Notes under the pieces: model-generated
What the model was told of the DNA's origin: nothing
Database searches by the model: none
Seen by the model: the letters and a program-made list of their open reading frames with translations, nothing else
DNA from: Epiperipatus broadwayi
Lineage: Eukaryota > Onychophora > Udeonychophora > Euonychophora > Peripatidae
DNA length: 64,000 nucleotides
Assembly (NCBI GenBank): GCA_028023455.1
Contig: JAQFVV010012507.1
Location: 930,001-994,000 of the forward strand
Reading direction: 5' to 3'
Made by a program: the position numbers and the translations under genes
Shown here: positions 24,300-36,529 of the stretch, piece after piece
Position numbering within the stretch: the first letter of the stretch is position 1
Layout: each line of letters starts with the position of its first letter

Positions 24300-24575
24300 G
24301 TAGTTTCCACCTAGTGCAAGCCAGAATAATCAATGGATGCGAGAAGGTTTTTGCATAAAATCTCTATTTAGTGCTTACTCGTCCAACATCATAAGACTAG
24401 TTTTCTAGCTTGTGGCTTTTGTCCAGTGAGAGATTTTATGCACAAAACTTTTTGCATCCATTGATTAATCTGGCTTGCACTGGGTTGCACTATTGGATGG
24501 GAAATGTTGCCTCTGTTATAACAGCTTGTGTAAGCATAGAGAATGGTGATCATTTAATGTTTAGTATCACATGAT
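24300..24575. mobile_element. Foldback element, family F2, short copy
   Basis: Contains CTAGTGCAAGCCAGAATAAT, TCAATGGATGC, the CTAGCTTGTGGCTTTT core and, inverted, GATTAATCTGGCTTGCACT, so it is a collapsed palindrome of the F2 type. It ends with the family's GCTTGTGTAAGCATAGAGAA and TGGTGATCA marks. It abuts the truncated LINE. Confidence 0.75.
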
Positions 24576-25893
24576 CACTATCTTATACTGGCACATAATA
24601 CTGTATGGAGAGTTTTGCTTTGTTTATAATGTTTAGTAGTTTAAATTTCTACATTTTTAAAATAAATATTTTCTTAAAATAATTTTTTGACCATATGTAT
24701 TTAAGTTTTTTAATTGAAATCGAATGTTATCTCTTAATAAAAGCATTCTCAGATGCCACAAACATAAATAAAATATAATGTTGAATTCGATTAAATTTAA
24801 GTTAAGACTTCAAATCGTTTTACAATATGAATAGATTTTCAATGAACTCTCAAACAATGGGCTATTTTAATAAGAAAATAACTAATAATCTATTAAGAAT
24901 ATCTTTGCCTAATAGCTTATACAAAAAAGTACCAATTTGCTAGTAAGTTTTGAGATAAGATCTCTTTGACTCAAGTTCAATTACTCCAATTTCAAGCCTC
25001 TCTTCTTCACACCACACCAACATACTTCATTCTTTCATCCATTCATCTCAATCTCACACACGGTTTCTTTTTAGGTCCCCAAAATCAATATCTTTCACTA
25101 TATAAATAAATTTATTTACAAGTATGATTGAATACATATTTTTATTAAATGCGAGCTAAAGTATATTTTAAATAATAATGCAAGTTGATTGATTTTACTA
25201 TTCAGAATTCATAAATAAAGAAATGAATAAACTATACTTTTTTCATAAAGATAAATCTTAAATTTTAAAATAGTTTTTTAACTGCTAATTTTTATAATAA
25301 AGCAATCATATTTTATAATAGTTGATAATATATTGGCAGTTAATATATTTAATAAGTATATGTGGTGTGGTGGAGGGGGGGTTAAATAATTAATATTATA
25401 GTGTTAAATTTATTTAAAGAAACCACAGTTTGAATCAGCAATTTCAAAACAAATTTTCACAAAAACTTCAAATTATTACATTTATATAAAATCAACACGT
25501 GTTAGATAAATGTTATCAGGATCATAATTGATGTGAATGCTTTCAACTCTATTTTCTAATTAATGCACTACTCTTATTAATGTTATCTATATTAACTTAA
25601 TAATTCAGACACAAAACTGTCAATTAATCTTAAAGTTTATTAATCATAAACTTTTGTGACAAGTAATAAATTTGAGTTAATATTTTTTTCGCTTCATTAA
25701 AACATTTCTTTATAACTAAAGCAAAATTTTAAGATTGTATTAAAATCTTTTTTTTAATCTTGATATATGATATCAATTAATTTGACATAAATATTAACTT
25801 ATTAATATATATATATATGCACCAACAATGTTCATTATATATTGTAGATCAAAAAATGTTTGTTTTACATATATATGTCTACTGTAACATTTT

Positions 25894-25950
<57 letters not shown>

Positions 25951-26769
25951 TACTGAGTTCTCAACAAAGAAGCAAGTTAATATAAATAAGAATCAATATA
26001 TTTTCAAGTTCCTGTAATCATAATTTACATCATCCTTGTGTAGATTTTGTTTTACCGAATATCCGTTGACCATAGCAGTCCAATATACAAATTTAAGCAT
26101 TATTTTTTTTTAAAAAAATACTATATGAATAGCATTTATGATACATTAACTTAATAAACTGGCTAAAGATAGTACATTCATTATAGTGATAAAAAGGCTA
26201 GAAAGTGTATTCTGTAAGACAAAATGCATGAGTCATAGAAAAAATATATAGGTCTAAAAGAATTGTATTCTGAAAATAGATTTATATATTATCATCATTA
26301 ATATCAACTACTCTTTATTAAGCTCGTTTAGTTATTCTAGCGTTAAAAAACAAAAAGAAGAAAGAATAACTGGAATCAAAATTTTTAGGCTATAATTAAA
26401 GAATGAGACTGGCTTTTCAAGCAAATAATTATTTTGCCATAGTTAGTGCTAAAGATGACTTACACGTGAAAATCCCATCCTGCTTGGCTCTAATTTATTC
26501 TAAGTGACTAAAAATATAGTATTAAGATTAAAGAAAATGAACAGAGGATGCCAGAAATAACGATACTATTAATTTAGTTATAAATGTTAGAAATGACTAG
26601 CAGAGAATCAAATCAAAAAGACAGCAATCTTCATTCACTATTCTTCATTCAAATATACATTCATTCTTTAAGAATACAATTAAAACTAAATCTATTTCTA
26701 TTTTAATAATATATTGAAAATAAGAATATTATGTGTTTATTACAAATAAAGACTATAATTAAACTTATT
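24576..26769. other. AT-rich DNA without genes; (TA)n at 25904-25948
   Basis: A CA run passes into a TA microsatellite at about 25892-25948, flanked on both sides by TATGTCTACTG. A short C-rich stretch near 24990-25075 has no recognised function. The open frame at 25817-26017 is microsatellite-derived. Confidence 0.5.
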
Positions 26770-27560
26770 AAAACAAGCAAAACTCTCTATATGTATTACC
26801 ATTCAGTACAAGCCAGAGTAATTAATGGATGCCAGAAGGCTTGTGCCTAAAATCCCCATCTAGTGCCTACTTATCCAATATTGCCAGACTAGTTTCTGGC
26901 TTATGGCCTTCTTCAGTGAGAAGCCTTGGATCTGATAGTACTGCACCTAGATCTTAGAATCTAATGCAACCCTCCAGCAGTCACATTTTATCTCTACTTA
27001 ACTACTTAACTCTGGCTTGCACTCAGTGGTATTACATGTAGAGAGTTTTGCTTGTTTGAATACGTTATAAGCAAGCATAAGAAATGGTAATCATGTGATG
27101 TTTATTGGCTTAATCCTGTCTAGTAGGATAGTGGTGGCTATGATTACTAAAAAACCAAAGTCACAAAAATGTATAGGTACTGAACTGAGTTCAGACCTAT
27201 ATGACTATATAAGCTAATGAGCTTGAGTTGAAAATATTATAGTGTTTTCAGTTTAAAACTCATAGTTTTGTACTTAAGTAGAGATAAAAGGTGGCTGCTG
27301 GAGGGTTGCATTAGATCCTAAGATCTAGGTGCAGTGCTCTCAGATCTAAGACTCCTCACTGATGAAGGCGACAAGTCAGAAACTAGTCTGGGAATATTGG
27401 ATGAGTAGGCACTAGATGGAGATTTTATGCACAAGCCTTCTGGCATCCATTGATTACTCTGACTTGCAGTGAGTGGCAATATGTATAGAGAGTTTTGCCT
27501 GTTTTAATAACAGTTATAAGCAAGCATATGAAATGGTGATCACGTGATGATATAAGTAAA
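26770..27560. mobile_element. Foldback element, family F2, three-unit copy with ~240-bp arms
   Basis: Left arm about 26770-27008 pairs with right arm about 27270-27515. Shared marks: AAGCAAAACTCTCTATA outermost, CCTACTTATCCAATATTG / CAATATTGGATGAGTAGG-type blocks, and TTATCTCTACTTAA / TTAAGTAGAGATAA innermost. The spacer contains another end unit in direct orientation (27010-27110, ending TGGTAATCATGTGATG) like the right end (TGGTGATCACGTGATG). Each arm holds a CTGA(T/A)GA...GAAAC..GTC motif. Confidence 0.82.
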
Positions 27561-28779
27561 CTTATGAATCAATTTTTTTTTTTTAATTTATGTACATATA
27601 GTACTCCTGCTATGCCAATTTACTATCAGATGGTAGTGCTTATTAAATTCTATTCAATGTTGTTCTACTTACATCCTCATACTGGTTTCTTACTTGTGGC
27701 TGTTATTACTAAGATTTTGAATCTGATCTAGTTTACTTAGATGTTTTGAATCCAATGCATTTTTCATTCAGCAATCATTTTTATTACCAATCTAACAATT
27801 TGAAATTCAAAAATAACTTAAAATTCTGAATCCAAGCTAACTTGCTTGGTGTATGGTAACATTGAATATGATTTAATAAATTATATTATTATTTAGAATT
27901 GTAACAGTATAAATATGACTTTTGTCCTTAAAAGCATTGTATAAACTAAACCCTGACCAAAGGATACCAAATATCTATGACTATTGAACAACTGGGGATA
28001 TTAAATTATATTGATATTAATCGGATGTCAAATCTATATAACTATGCAATTAAACTGGCTTTAATACATGATTAAGTTGTTGTTTTTTTAATTTAAAGAC
28101 TTGTAATTTGATAGAATAAAAAAAAGTATGAGATGGCTTCTTGATGAAAAATGCATTCAATATAAAATATCAGATGCATTCGATCCAGATCCAAAAACTT
28201 CATTATTGATAAAGACATAAGCCGATATGAAATATGAGGATATGAATAAACAATGATAAGATTTAATAAGCAGTTTCTCAAACCTAATAATTACTCAATC
28301 TCACAGCAGTGAAATATAATTTTTCTCTGAAATGCACTGTATACATTGGGTCACATGATATTTGTTTGAATTTGTATGTAAGGAAATCATTCAAGATTTT
28401 AAAAAAGTTCAAAATGTTTCATGCTGTGGGAGTATAAATTTTATTGATAAAAATTCACAAATATAGTGATTGTGAATCTGATAGCTATAGAGATGTTAAT
28501 AATAATGTGTAAATAATGTAATATATATATATGCATTATTTTTTCTAGCTTAATTTTTCGAACTTAAATATAATGGTTTAATTGCTGTTTATGTTCAAAA
28601 ACGACAAAAAATGATTGGTAATTAACAATTTGATAAATAATAAATTGATTATAAGTATATTTTAAATATTTTTAAAAAGACTTAATTCTTATTCACTCAT
28701 ACATTCGCATCAGTAATAGTAAGGATAATGATGTGAAATATAAAAAAATTGAAACTTCACTGAAATTAAAAGAATTTGA
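27561..28779. other. AT-rich DNA, nothing recognised
   Basis: Short minus-strand open frame at 28093-28281 has no family resemblance. Confidence 0.45.
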
Positions 28780-28960
28780 ACACAGACTTTCAATCTTCTT
28801 TTAGTCATCTATTCTATCTTATATAACTGATACACATGACTACCTACATGTGGAAAAGATAAATAATCTTCAGTAAATATGTATATTGGAGATCATTTAT
28901 ATTTTTCACGTGTATTGTTAATATGGATGGAGTAGATGGTTGAAGGGAGCTTGAAAGTCT
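28780..28960. repeat. Family F1 fragment
   Basis: Carries TTTGAACACAGACTTT, the ACTGATACACATGACTACC block and AAAGATAAATAATC, in the same order as the left arm at 9214. The second arm was not found. Confidence 0.55.
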
Positions 28961-30060
28961 GATTTTATATCCTTTTTAATTACAACTAAAGCTCAGTATA
29001 CATATTATACTTGTATTCAAATATTATATATATAGTTATAAAATGATAATGGAACATTCAAATGCTGAAGTAAGTTAAGTTAGGAATAAGGAAATTATAA
29101 AATTAATATTGATTAAAGCTGAAAAATGAGTGAGCAGATATAATGTGGTAACAATAAATATTTGGCTTAAAATTCCTAAAATAAAACGTTACTCGTGAGC
29201 GGTTCCAAGTGATTAAAACATATTTTTAAAAATATACTTCGAAATAGTAATCTAAAATGTGCGCACACATTTTGAACATGGTATATATTTGGATTACAAA
29301 TTAATATGAATAGAAATTATATTATCTTTTTAAAAGATTACCAACAAAAAATGTCAACTGATGTATTAAAATAAAATATTAAAAATATATAAAATAAAAG
29401 AAAATATTAGAGAACGTTTTCAGAGGATTGAAAATTAGTACAGATATTAATAGGTTAACTTAAAAGTAAATTAAAATATTAATTATGGAAGTTGCTAAAA
29501 AATAATTATAAAGTATTGAAAAAAAGGCAGCAGATTTTTCAAAAAATAAATAGCAAAAGAAGACTGTAAATGATGAACAAAATGATAGACAATAAGATGA
29601 CAAAAACTATAAATTCTCGAGAAGGTATAAAAATTTGGCTCAACAATAAAATGAGACCTAAAATAGGCAAAAGTATCAGGGAATGGGTAGAAGATAAATA
29701 AAGAGTAGAAAAAGTAATATCTAAAAAATAAAATAGTAATTGAAAATAGAAAGTCAAAAACAATAGGTATATTAAAAAGATAAAAAGAATATATGTGATT
29801 TTTTTGATCCAAAATGACACTTTTCATCCATATTAATTGAAAAAACGCCAGATTGATAATCATAAAATAGACTGTATTAATAAAGAAAACATCTGTAAGA
29901 CCTTTAATCAAGATAAGATTTCAGTTGAATTATTAAAATTTATAATAAAAAATGTTTGAGAGAACTATCTGATATTTATATAATTTATAAAAAATAAAAA
30001 AAAGTTTTGTTTTCCAAAGTTAGGACATCTTTAGAAAAAGGACTTAATGAAGTAAGAGTT
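28961..30060. other. AT-rich DNA; possible very degraded LINE piece on plus strand
   Basis: Near 29880-29945 the plus strand reads KISVELLKFI after a weak EI-type stretch, faintly like the RTE finger block, but stops are dense and I do not call a gene. Confidence 0.25.
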
Positions 30061-30172
30061 GTTTTTTTTTTTTAAAAAAAAAATAAGAGTTGTTTTTTTG
30101 TTTGTTTGTTTGTTTGTTTTTTCATGTGTCATAGTATCGGCTTGGAAGCGAACTCGCTAACCCGGGACAACT
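30061..30172 (-). repeat. 5'-truncated tRNA-Leu-like retroposon with A-rich tail
   Basis: On the minus strand, GTTGTCCCGGGTTAGCGAG and TTCGCTTCCAAGCCGATACT match the 3' half of the tRNA-Leu-like sequence at 44491-44569, followed by the same ATGACACATG and then A-rich DNA with CAAA repeats. The 5' half is missing. Same tail at two loci indicates retroposition. Confidence 0.7.
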
Positions 30173-33091
30173 TTTATAAAAATTATTTTAGTCTCACAAA
30201 TAGTAAAAAAAAAAAAAAGCTGTTGGATGTTTTATATACAGGATTTTTAATAAATTACATTTGTTTCTATTTGAAGAACAATTAGAATTAAAAAGGAAAA
30301 AAGAACCGAGGCAATAAATGTCATCGAATGTGGGGAATAAAAAAAGCAAGAAATAAATGAAAAGGAAAGTAAGCTTGATTAATATTTGTTTTTTGTTTTT
30401 TATTTCGAATAAAAAAATTACTACGGTTAATTTCTTTATTTAGTTAAATGTATATAGAAATGTTTTAGCTGAAAATTGTATTACAAAAAGCTTTTAAAAA
30501 TTTAAACTAACCTTTTTTATATATTATGCGATGTAAAGCAAAAAGACAAAAAAATCTGAAATTTTTTTACATAATTCAGAGTTTGATCGTTTTCAATATA
30601 TAATTAAAAAATATCAGAACTATTATAATATGTATGCCAGTTTTTATAATTAATTAGTATCTCCTAACAATCAATATTTTTAAAATATTTACTTTTATAT
30701 ACTACAAAGACAAAATTAGTTAAACAACTTTTACTTCAAGACAATATAACATAGAATGTAATATGGCATAAAAGTTATAAATAGTAAAATGAATAAAACA
30801 TGAATTTTTCCATATAACAAATAATTAAATTAGTTCTTTTATTTGATAACAATAATAAGAAACATTACATGAAATAATTTACAATTACTTATAAGATCTA
30901 GACATGTTATACTATTTATTTAAGAGATACATTTACATATATGTATATTGAATTAATATGCAAACTAAAAGAGAGATAGGATAAAATTATAACACACAAA
31001 AGGTGGATTTTGTTATATTTGCATTGTCATGATATGAACAACATATCTATCAATTACTGAATAAATAAAATGTTTTGGTCAAACTATTTTGTAATAAAAA
31101 ATATCAGTCTTCTGTTCAAACTAGAGAAATGTCAACAGAATAGCTGAAAATGGGGAGTAAAGATAAATTTAAATTATCATTTATAATGTACAGAAATAAA
31201 AAGACAAGATTTGGTGAAGGCATATTTGAAGATTAAGACATTGTTATAATAATCAGAAAATATTAATAATGTTGCTGGTATTACATAAAAATAAATATGC
31301 AACCAAAGAAAAAATTTATCATCTAAACCATTGATATATGCTTTATAAATTCAAATGCCTTTGAAATATCAGTATATACGAATTTATTTTCAGTCTTCTA
31401 CTTAAGCAGTTGAGTAATAATAACACTATACATAATAAAAGTTTTCATCATAATTATTTCAAAAACTTTGATAAACTTTATCTTTGCCAATGTAATTCAA
31501 AAAATAAATATGTATAAAGTATTGTGATGATGACGGGTGATAATCAAACCCCATCACAAATTTTGATCAGCTAGCACTGTATCCAAGTGTTAGTTGACTC
31601 ATAAAATTTAAAAGTATAAATATAATTTAAAAACCAAAAGAATGTCTGTGGGTAATATATATATATATTTATATTGCGAGTCAGGTAGGTAATACAATAT
31701 TTGCTTATTGAAATTTTTTTTATTTGTGATATTATTTTTTGGTAACAATTTTTCTTTAATTATTTTCATTTTTTTATATACAAGATAAAAAAGAAAAAAT
31801 AATTAAAAAATATGTTAATTTGTTTTAGGTACATTTATAAATATAAATAATACTAAGATTTTATTCATTGTGTTGAATACAAAAATTTTGTAGAAAAAAA
31901 TTTAACACTGTTTAATATATTTGAGGATAAGTAGTGTGCCAGTCAGATGATGTATGTTGGTTTAACTCAGTTTGAATACTAGGCAAAAGTACCTCGAGGC
32001 CACCCATATGCGAGATATTAATTCAAGAATACTATGACCTCTGCCCTCTTCACCTATTACCGAGTGTAATTATGAACCAACAACATTATCTGAGACATAC
32101 GTAAATTATTTGCTCACCCATCCCAAACTTAGCATCAGGGGAGAGACAAGGACAAGAATACTTATGGAACTAAATAGTTAAATGTGCATAAAAGTCTATG
32201 AAAATGTGTTTTGCATGCCTGGATCATAGGAAAAGCAAAATAAAGCATTAAAATAAAATTAGAAAAACTCAAGTCTTTTAGTTAAATAAGATATTTAATT
32301 AATGACTTTAAAATGTTAGTAATGTTTTAATGGCCTCCGCTATTCCCCTGAATTAATAAAAAACTAATTAGACAATAAAAAAACATTAAACGATATAATA
32401 TTTTTGTGATCTAAGTCTTTTCTTTCCAATTTTAATAAAATTGTCAACTCAAATCTTCTTGATAAAGTGCCATAAAAAAATCTTTCGCAAAGCATTTTCT
32501 AATTGCTTTGCACTGAAAACAGTTTAAAATTATTTAAGATGTATATAGCTAAATAAGATATATGTAATGAGCTAATGGCGGACAAAAGAAGCATTATCGA
32601 GGAGATCAAGTTGGCAAACAAAGGAAACTTACTCATATTGAATTTGCAAACATAAATGAAAACTGGAAAGATATTTTAAATGAAAAATTAACCTTTACTT
32701 ACACTGCAATGGAATACAAAGTATTGATAACATGTTATCCAAGAGAAATAGCGCAGGAAAAGGGTTAAATATAAATAGATAGATGATCACACAAAATATA
32801 TATTTCTAAGATTAGGCTAATAGAAATAGTTATGTTACAAAAATATATAATTAAATAACACAATCCAGAAATGTACTACAATAATGCAATTTAGAAAGGT
32901 AAGATCAAAAAGGGTAGAATAGTAAATAGTTCATGAGGAGAGATATGATTACCACCCTGGTTCCTTGGTCCTGTTCCAATGACATTTGTGGCTTCATCCG
33001 TCTGTCGATACGTATTTGTCCGGACAAGGAAAAATGAAAATTCATAGCATTCTTTCAAGAAAAGTTCCACAGACATGGCACAGAGTTCAGA
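30173..33091. other. AT-rich DNA without recognised genes
   Basis: The 31930-32160 stretch is less AT-rich and contains a weak B-box-like AGTTTGAATACT, but no full tRNA-like fold. The stretch 32930-33060 is also less AT-rich, with a 61-codon minus-strand open frame (33076-32891) of no known family. Confidence 0.4.
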
Positions 33092-33580
33092 TTAATATTG
33101 GTTAGATACTACAGCATTTTGATGGTTTTTAGGAACCCCAGTGGTAGACAAAGCTATTTGCCTAATGCCAATCATATTTGTTTCCATCAAAATACTATGA
33201 CTTTGAACTCGTTGCATGTTAAAAACTTCTCCGTGGTTTTGAGGATGACAGTTAAATAACTTTTTGGAACAAAATCTCAATGAAAAGCAAAATCTAAGAA
33301 AACTGAATGAATTCTCCAAAAGGGAAATCTGAAAAAGCAGCAAGAGAAATCTCAATGAATTCTCCAAAGAGAAATCTGACTTAAAAGCAAACACAAGAAA
33401 AATCTGAAAGAATTCTCCAAAGAGAAATCTGACTGAAAGCAAGCAAGTGAAATCTCTAATAGGAAAAAGCCAAGTCTTTTGTTCTCTCTCATATTTATAC
33501 CTTTTTTGTAAACTACCTTCTATTGTTTTGCGTATGATCTTAGATCTTGATAAGCCCCCACACACACTCCTTTGTTTCAA
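33092..33580 (-). CDS. Unrecognised 162-codon open frame over a tandem repeat
   Basis: The frame opens at an ATG at 33580. I do not recognise the protein. Its middle is a phenylalanine- and leucine-rich repeat produced by the underlying ~55-bp DNA tandem array (33285-33460), so the frame is probably repeat-driven and not a gene. A TATAAATA box sits inside it on the same strand. It could be part of a solo LTR or similar. Confidence 0.15.
   Translation of the reverse strand: MKQRSVCGGLSRSKIIRKTIEGSLQKRYKYEREQKTWLFPIRDFTCLLSVRFLFGEFFQIFLVFAFKSDFSLENSLRFLLLLFQISLLENSFSFLRFCFSLRFCSKKLFNCHPQNHGEVFNMQRVQSHSILMETNMIGIRQIALSTTGVPKNHQNAVVSNQY
33285..33460. repeat. Tandem repeat, ~55-bp unit, about three copies
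   Basis: The unit begins GAATTCTCCAAAGAGAAATC and recurs near 33308, 33357 and 33412 with variation. Confidence 0.85.
33491..33499 (-). promoter_or_regulatory. Possible TATA box (minus strand)
   Basis: GGTATAAATATGAGAGAG on the minus strand, upstream of the tandem repeat and downstream of a G-rich stretch (GTGTGTGTGGGGGC). It resembles an LTR-type promoter but stands alone. Confidence 0.3.
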
Positions 33581-33854
33581 GGTAACATTTTCTAAAAATA
33601 ACTTTTACTTTTTTATTCTAAATTTCTTTCTTTAAACTTTGAATTTTTATTAATTAAAAAAGAAAGAGAAGGCCATTTTTAATTTGCCTTGAATGGGCTA
33701 ACTAATTAAAAACATACATTCTTTTAGAAAATGTTGGTGGGCTTATCTCAAAATAAAATCATATGCGATATTTTAACAAGATTTTAAAAAGAAAAATATA
33801 TTCTTATTTCTTTTAATAAAATAAGCATTTTATTTCAGCAGGATTTTGCATTAA

Positions 33855-33856
<2 letters not shown>

Positions 33857-33939
<83 letters not shown>
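33857..33939. repeat. (TA)n microsatellite bordering copy B
   Basis: About 41 TA units, ending six bases before the TGTAATGGG terminus of copy B. Confidence 0.96.
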
Positions 33940-33944
<5 letters not shown>

Positions 33945-36512
33945 TGTAATGGGCACATACAAGATTACAATGTTTTTTTTATTATTAAACATGAAAAAAA
34001 TAAAAGTTCGCAAATAAAAACTTCTTTTTTAAGAATTAAAAATTGAAAATTAAAAAATCTATCTTAAACTAGTATATATATAAAATCGGACAGATGAAAA
34101 AAAAATTATCAAAATAAAACTTTATTAAAAATGGAAAAAGTATTTTAAAGCAAAAACTTAAAAAGATTTAATTGAAGATAAAAATATATCTTCAAGAATG
34201 TAGATAAATTAATTAATCTTTTGTAAAATGGAAATGATTATTTTAATTAGTAAGCTAGCCCTTGGGCATTTCAAATGTATAAGCAACAGTCAGGTAGGAG
34301 AGGAAAAACAATAGAAACAGAATGGCCAATGAAAGAAATCCATCGGTGAAATCGGACCTCAATGGAAGGATCATCATCATCGATGACGTAATGTCAATTG
34401 AATCCTTAAAATTAAAATAAAAGGAAAAGTTGGCAAATTATTAGTTAATTATTATGAGTGGACAGATATGTGTTAGTGGAGAGTCAGAGGTGAAGGGATT
34501 GAAAGACGCCCTTTCAATTCTTTCAGTTGTTAAAGAAAAAAAATGAAACATCGTTTTCTACATTGAGGACCAGCTAAAGTAAAAAACCTCTGGATGAATA
34601 AATAAAACGGCCAACAGAATACCAATCTTTTTAGGATGGCGTGGGAATTCACTTTCAAATGGCAAGCAACAGATAAAGATGAACTGTTTAAAACCGTAAG
34701 AACTTTATAATTAATGAACATTAAATTAAAAACTTTCCGTATTTAAAATAATTGCAATAGAATCCTATCTGACCAACTTTATTTACTAATAAGTAATTTT
34801 AATTTGATGTATTTCTTTTGTAAAATCATTTCCATTTATTTTTTTTTTGTTCTTTTAAGTTTTATTTATGATTTTTATTTTTCGCTAATTTAATATTATA
34901 TAAATATTAAACTTAAGTCGGGAGTGAATGGCTATATAGATTTGTAAAGTTATATTAGGGGAGGGTAATCTTAGGTTATTTGTTTCATAGTTAAATTAGG
35001 TCAATGGATTGGATATATTGGTATAATTAGTAGATGTAGTATGAGATTCGCTATGGGCAGAATCGCTTTATACGCCGCACACTTCCTTTTTGGCCTATGG
35101 AATGCGATTCATAAGTCGGCAAAATGACCACAGTCATTTCCTATGGAGTTTTTTTTTATTGCTCTTCTTGTCAGATAGATGTAGTATTCCTATATGATGA
35201 GAGGCAATTTCTTCTCTTAACCTTTTGTGCTGCCGTATTTCATATTACATTGAATGCATCAATATATCAGATGAATTAATGTTGGTTTGACTGTGAACTT
35301 TTGGCCTAAGGTTAAATAAGGATAGAATATTTTCTTTCAAATGCAAATCTATGTAGTCTATTCATACTTGACACTCTAAATACAAATGCATTAAATTTAA
35401 GTTGGGTATGGACGTTGCATGGATTTGTTATCAGTTAATTATGTCTTTGGTTTTCATATTTGATCAAAATATATAGACATTCGGTGAATAATGATACCTT
35501 ACAGTGAGTATCTAAAATGTATTTATTCGGATGTCTTTTAAGTTGTTGGTGTCAATGCAGTATCTTATGATGAATGCCATTGGGTTTTTTGTATTCCCTA
35601 TGCAATTGACAGTATCAATGACTTTGTATTTTGATCGTTTATATTTATTTTGAAATGTTTTTTAACCATGTAATCTATGTAACCGATTTATACTCAACAT
35701 TTTAAAACAAACTTTTACAAACCCATCTGTGCGAACTTATAAAAATTAAAAATAAATTTTATTAAACGCTCACTATTATTTCAGTAATAGTTTTAACAAG
35801 GCTGTAAACCTTAGCAATGAGCGTCTGAAAAAATCATCACTAGGGACCTCTATAGGTAGGTCCCTAGTGATGATTTTTTCAGACGCTCATTGCTAAGGTT
35901 TACAGCCTTGTTAAAACTATTACTGAAATAATAGTGAGCGTTTAATAAAATTTATAATTACAACTTTAAATTATCGTAATATATTTCTTACTATAAGATC
36001 TTTTCATTAACTCATAGTAAATCGTAAGATTTCACGAGTATTAATGTATTATAAGAATTGTGGACTTAATTAGTAAAGTATTTAATAGCTTCACACTCTT
36101 AGATCAAAACACTTCTGCTTCCCCTATTTATATATAAAAGTAGGTTGAAGTAAAGAAAGGGATTCTCTCTCTATGGGGGATTCTCTCTTTTCTTCATAGT
36201 GTAAGCATGTGTTTTAAAGACCTATAGAGGTCCCTAGTGATGATTTTTTAGACGCTCATTGCTAAGGTTTACAGCCTTGTTAAAACTATTACAAAAATTA
36301 AAAATGTAAATTAAAATCTAAAATAAAAAGTAAAAATGTAGTTAAGTGCTAAAGTAAACATATTAAAATGATAATGCTAAATTTTATATATATGTGCATA
36401 AATAAATGTTTTGTATGTTAATTACTCGCAGTGGCTTATTTTATTCTTTTTTAATATTAAATATATATTCATAGATAAGAATTTATAGAAATAAAATTCA
36501 AATCGCTGCTAT
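33945..36512 (+). mobile_element. (TA)n-bordered element, copy B, interrupted
   Basis: Same order of landmarks as copy A, from the TGTAATGGGCACATAC terminus through CTAGCCCTTGGGCATT, GGGATTGAAAGACGC and ACTGTGAACTTTTGGCCTAAGG to GCAGTGGCTT. The tRNA-like tail is missing; similarity stops near 36512 where copy C begins. The insertion at 35754-36292 is absent from copies A and C. Confidence 0.85.
35754..36292. mobile_element. 539-bp insertion in copy B starting with a perfect palindrome
   Basis: Flanked by direct repeats AAAAATTAAAAAT (35741-35753 and 36293-36305), while copy C has the site once (near 36870), so this is an insertion. It begins with a 98-bp arm (35752-35849), an 8-base loop and the exact reverse complement (35858-35955). 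About 260 bp of unique DNA follow, then a third copy of the arm sequence (36220-36292, ending GTTAAAACTATTAC). The outer ends are thus inverted repeats of about 70 bp. No ORF. It looks like a non-autonomous TIR element whose left end was duplicated in inverted form. Confidence 0.85.
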
Positions 36513-36529
36513 TAGTAGACTAATGTAAC

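Noticed and set aside
25817-26017. A small protein with a long Tyr-Ile repeat
   Set aside because: The repeat is the translation of a TA microsatellite.
29495-29911. A 138-codon membrane-like protein on the minus strand
   Set aside because: Rich in Phe, Leu, Ile and Tyr simply because the plus strand is A-rich; two overlapping frames give the same kind of string and no family pattern appears.
29880-29945. Another RTE reverse transcriptase on the plus strand
   Set aside because: Only one ten-residue stretch resembles the finger block, with no supporting motif before or after.
30095-30120. A CRISPR-like or regulatory short repeat (TTTG units)
   Set aside because: It is the A-rich tail of the tRNA-like retroposon read on the other strand.
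34530-34721. A conserved small protein, because an almost identical 63-residue frame occurs at 37896-38087
   Set aside because: Both lie in the arms of the inverted repeat, so identity reflects recent duplication of non-coding DNA. The equivalent region in copy A is not open.
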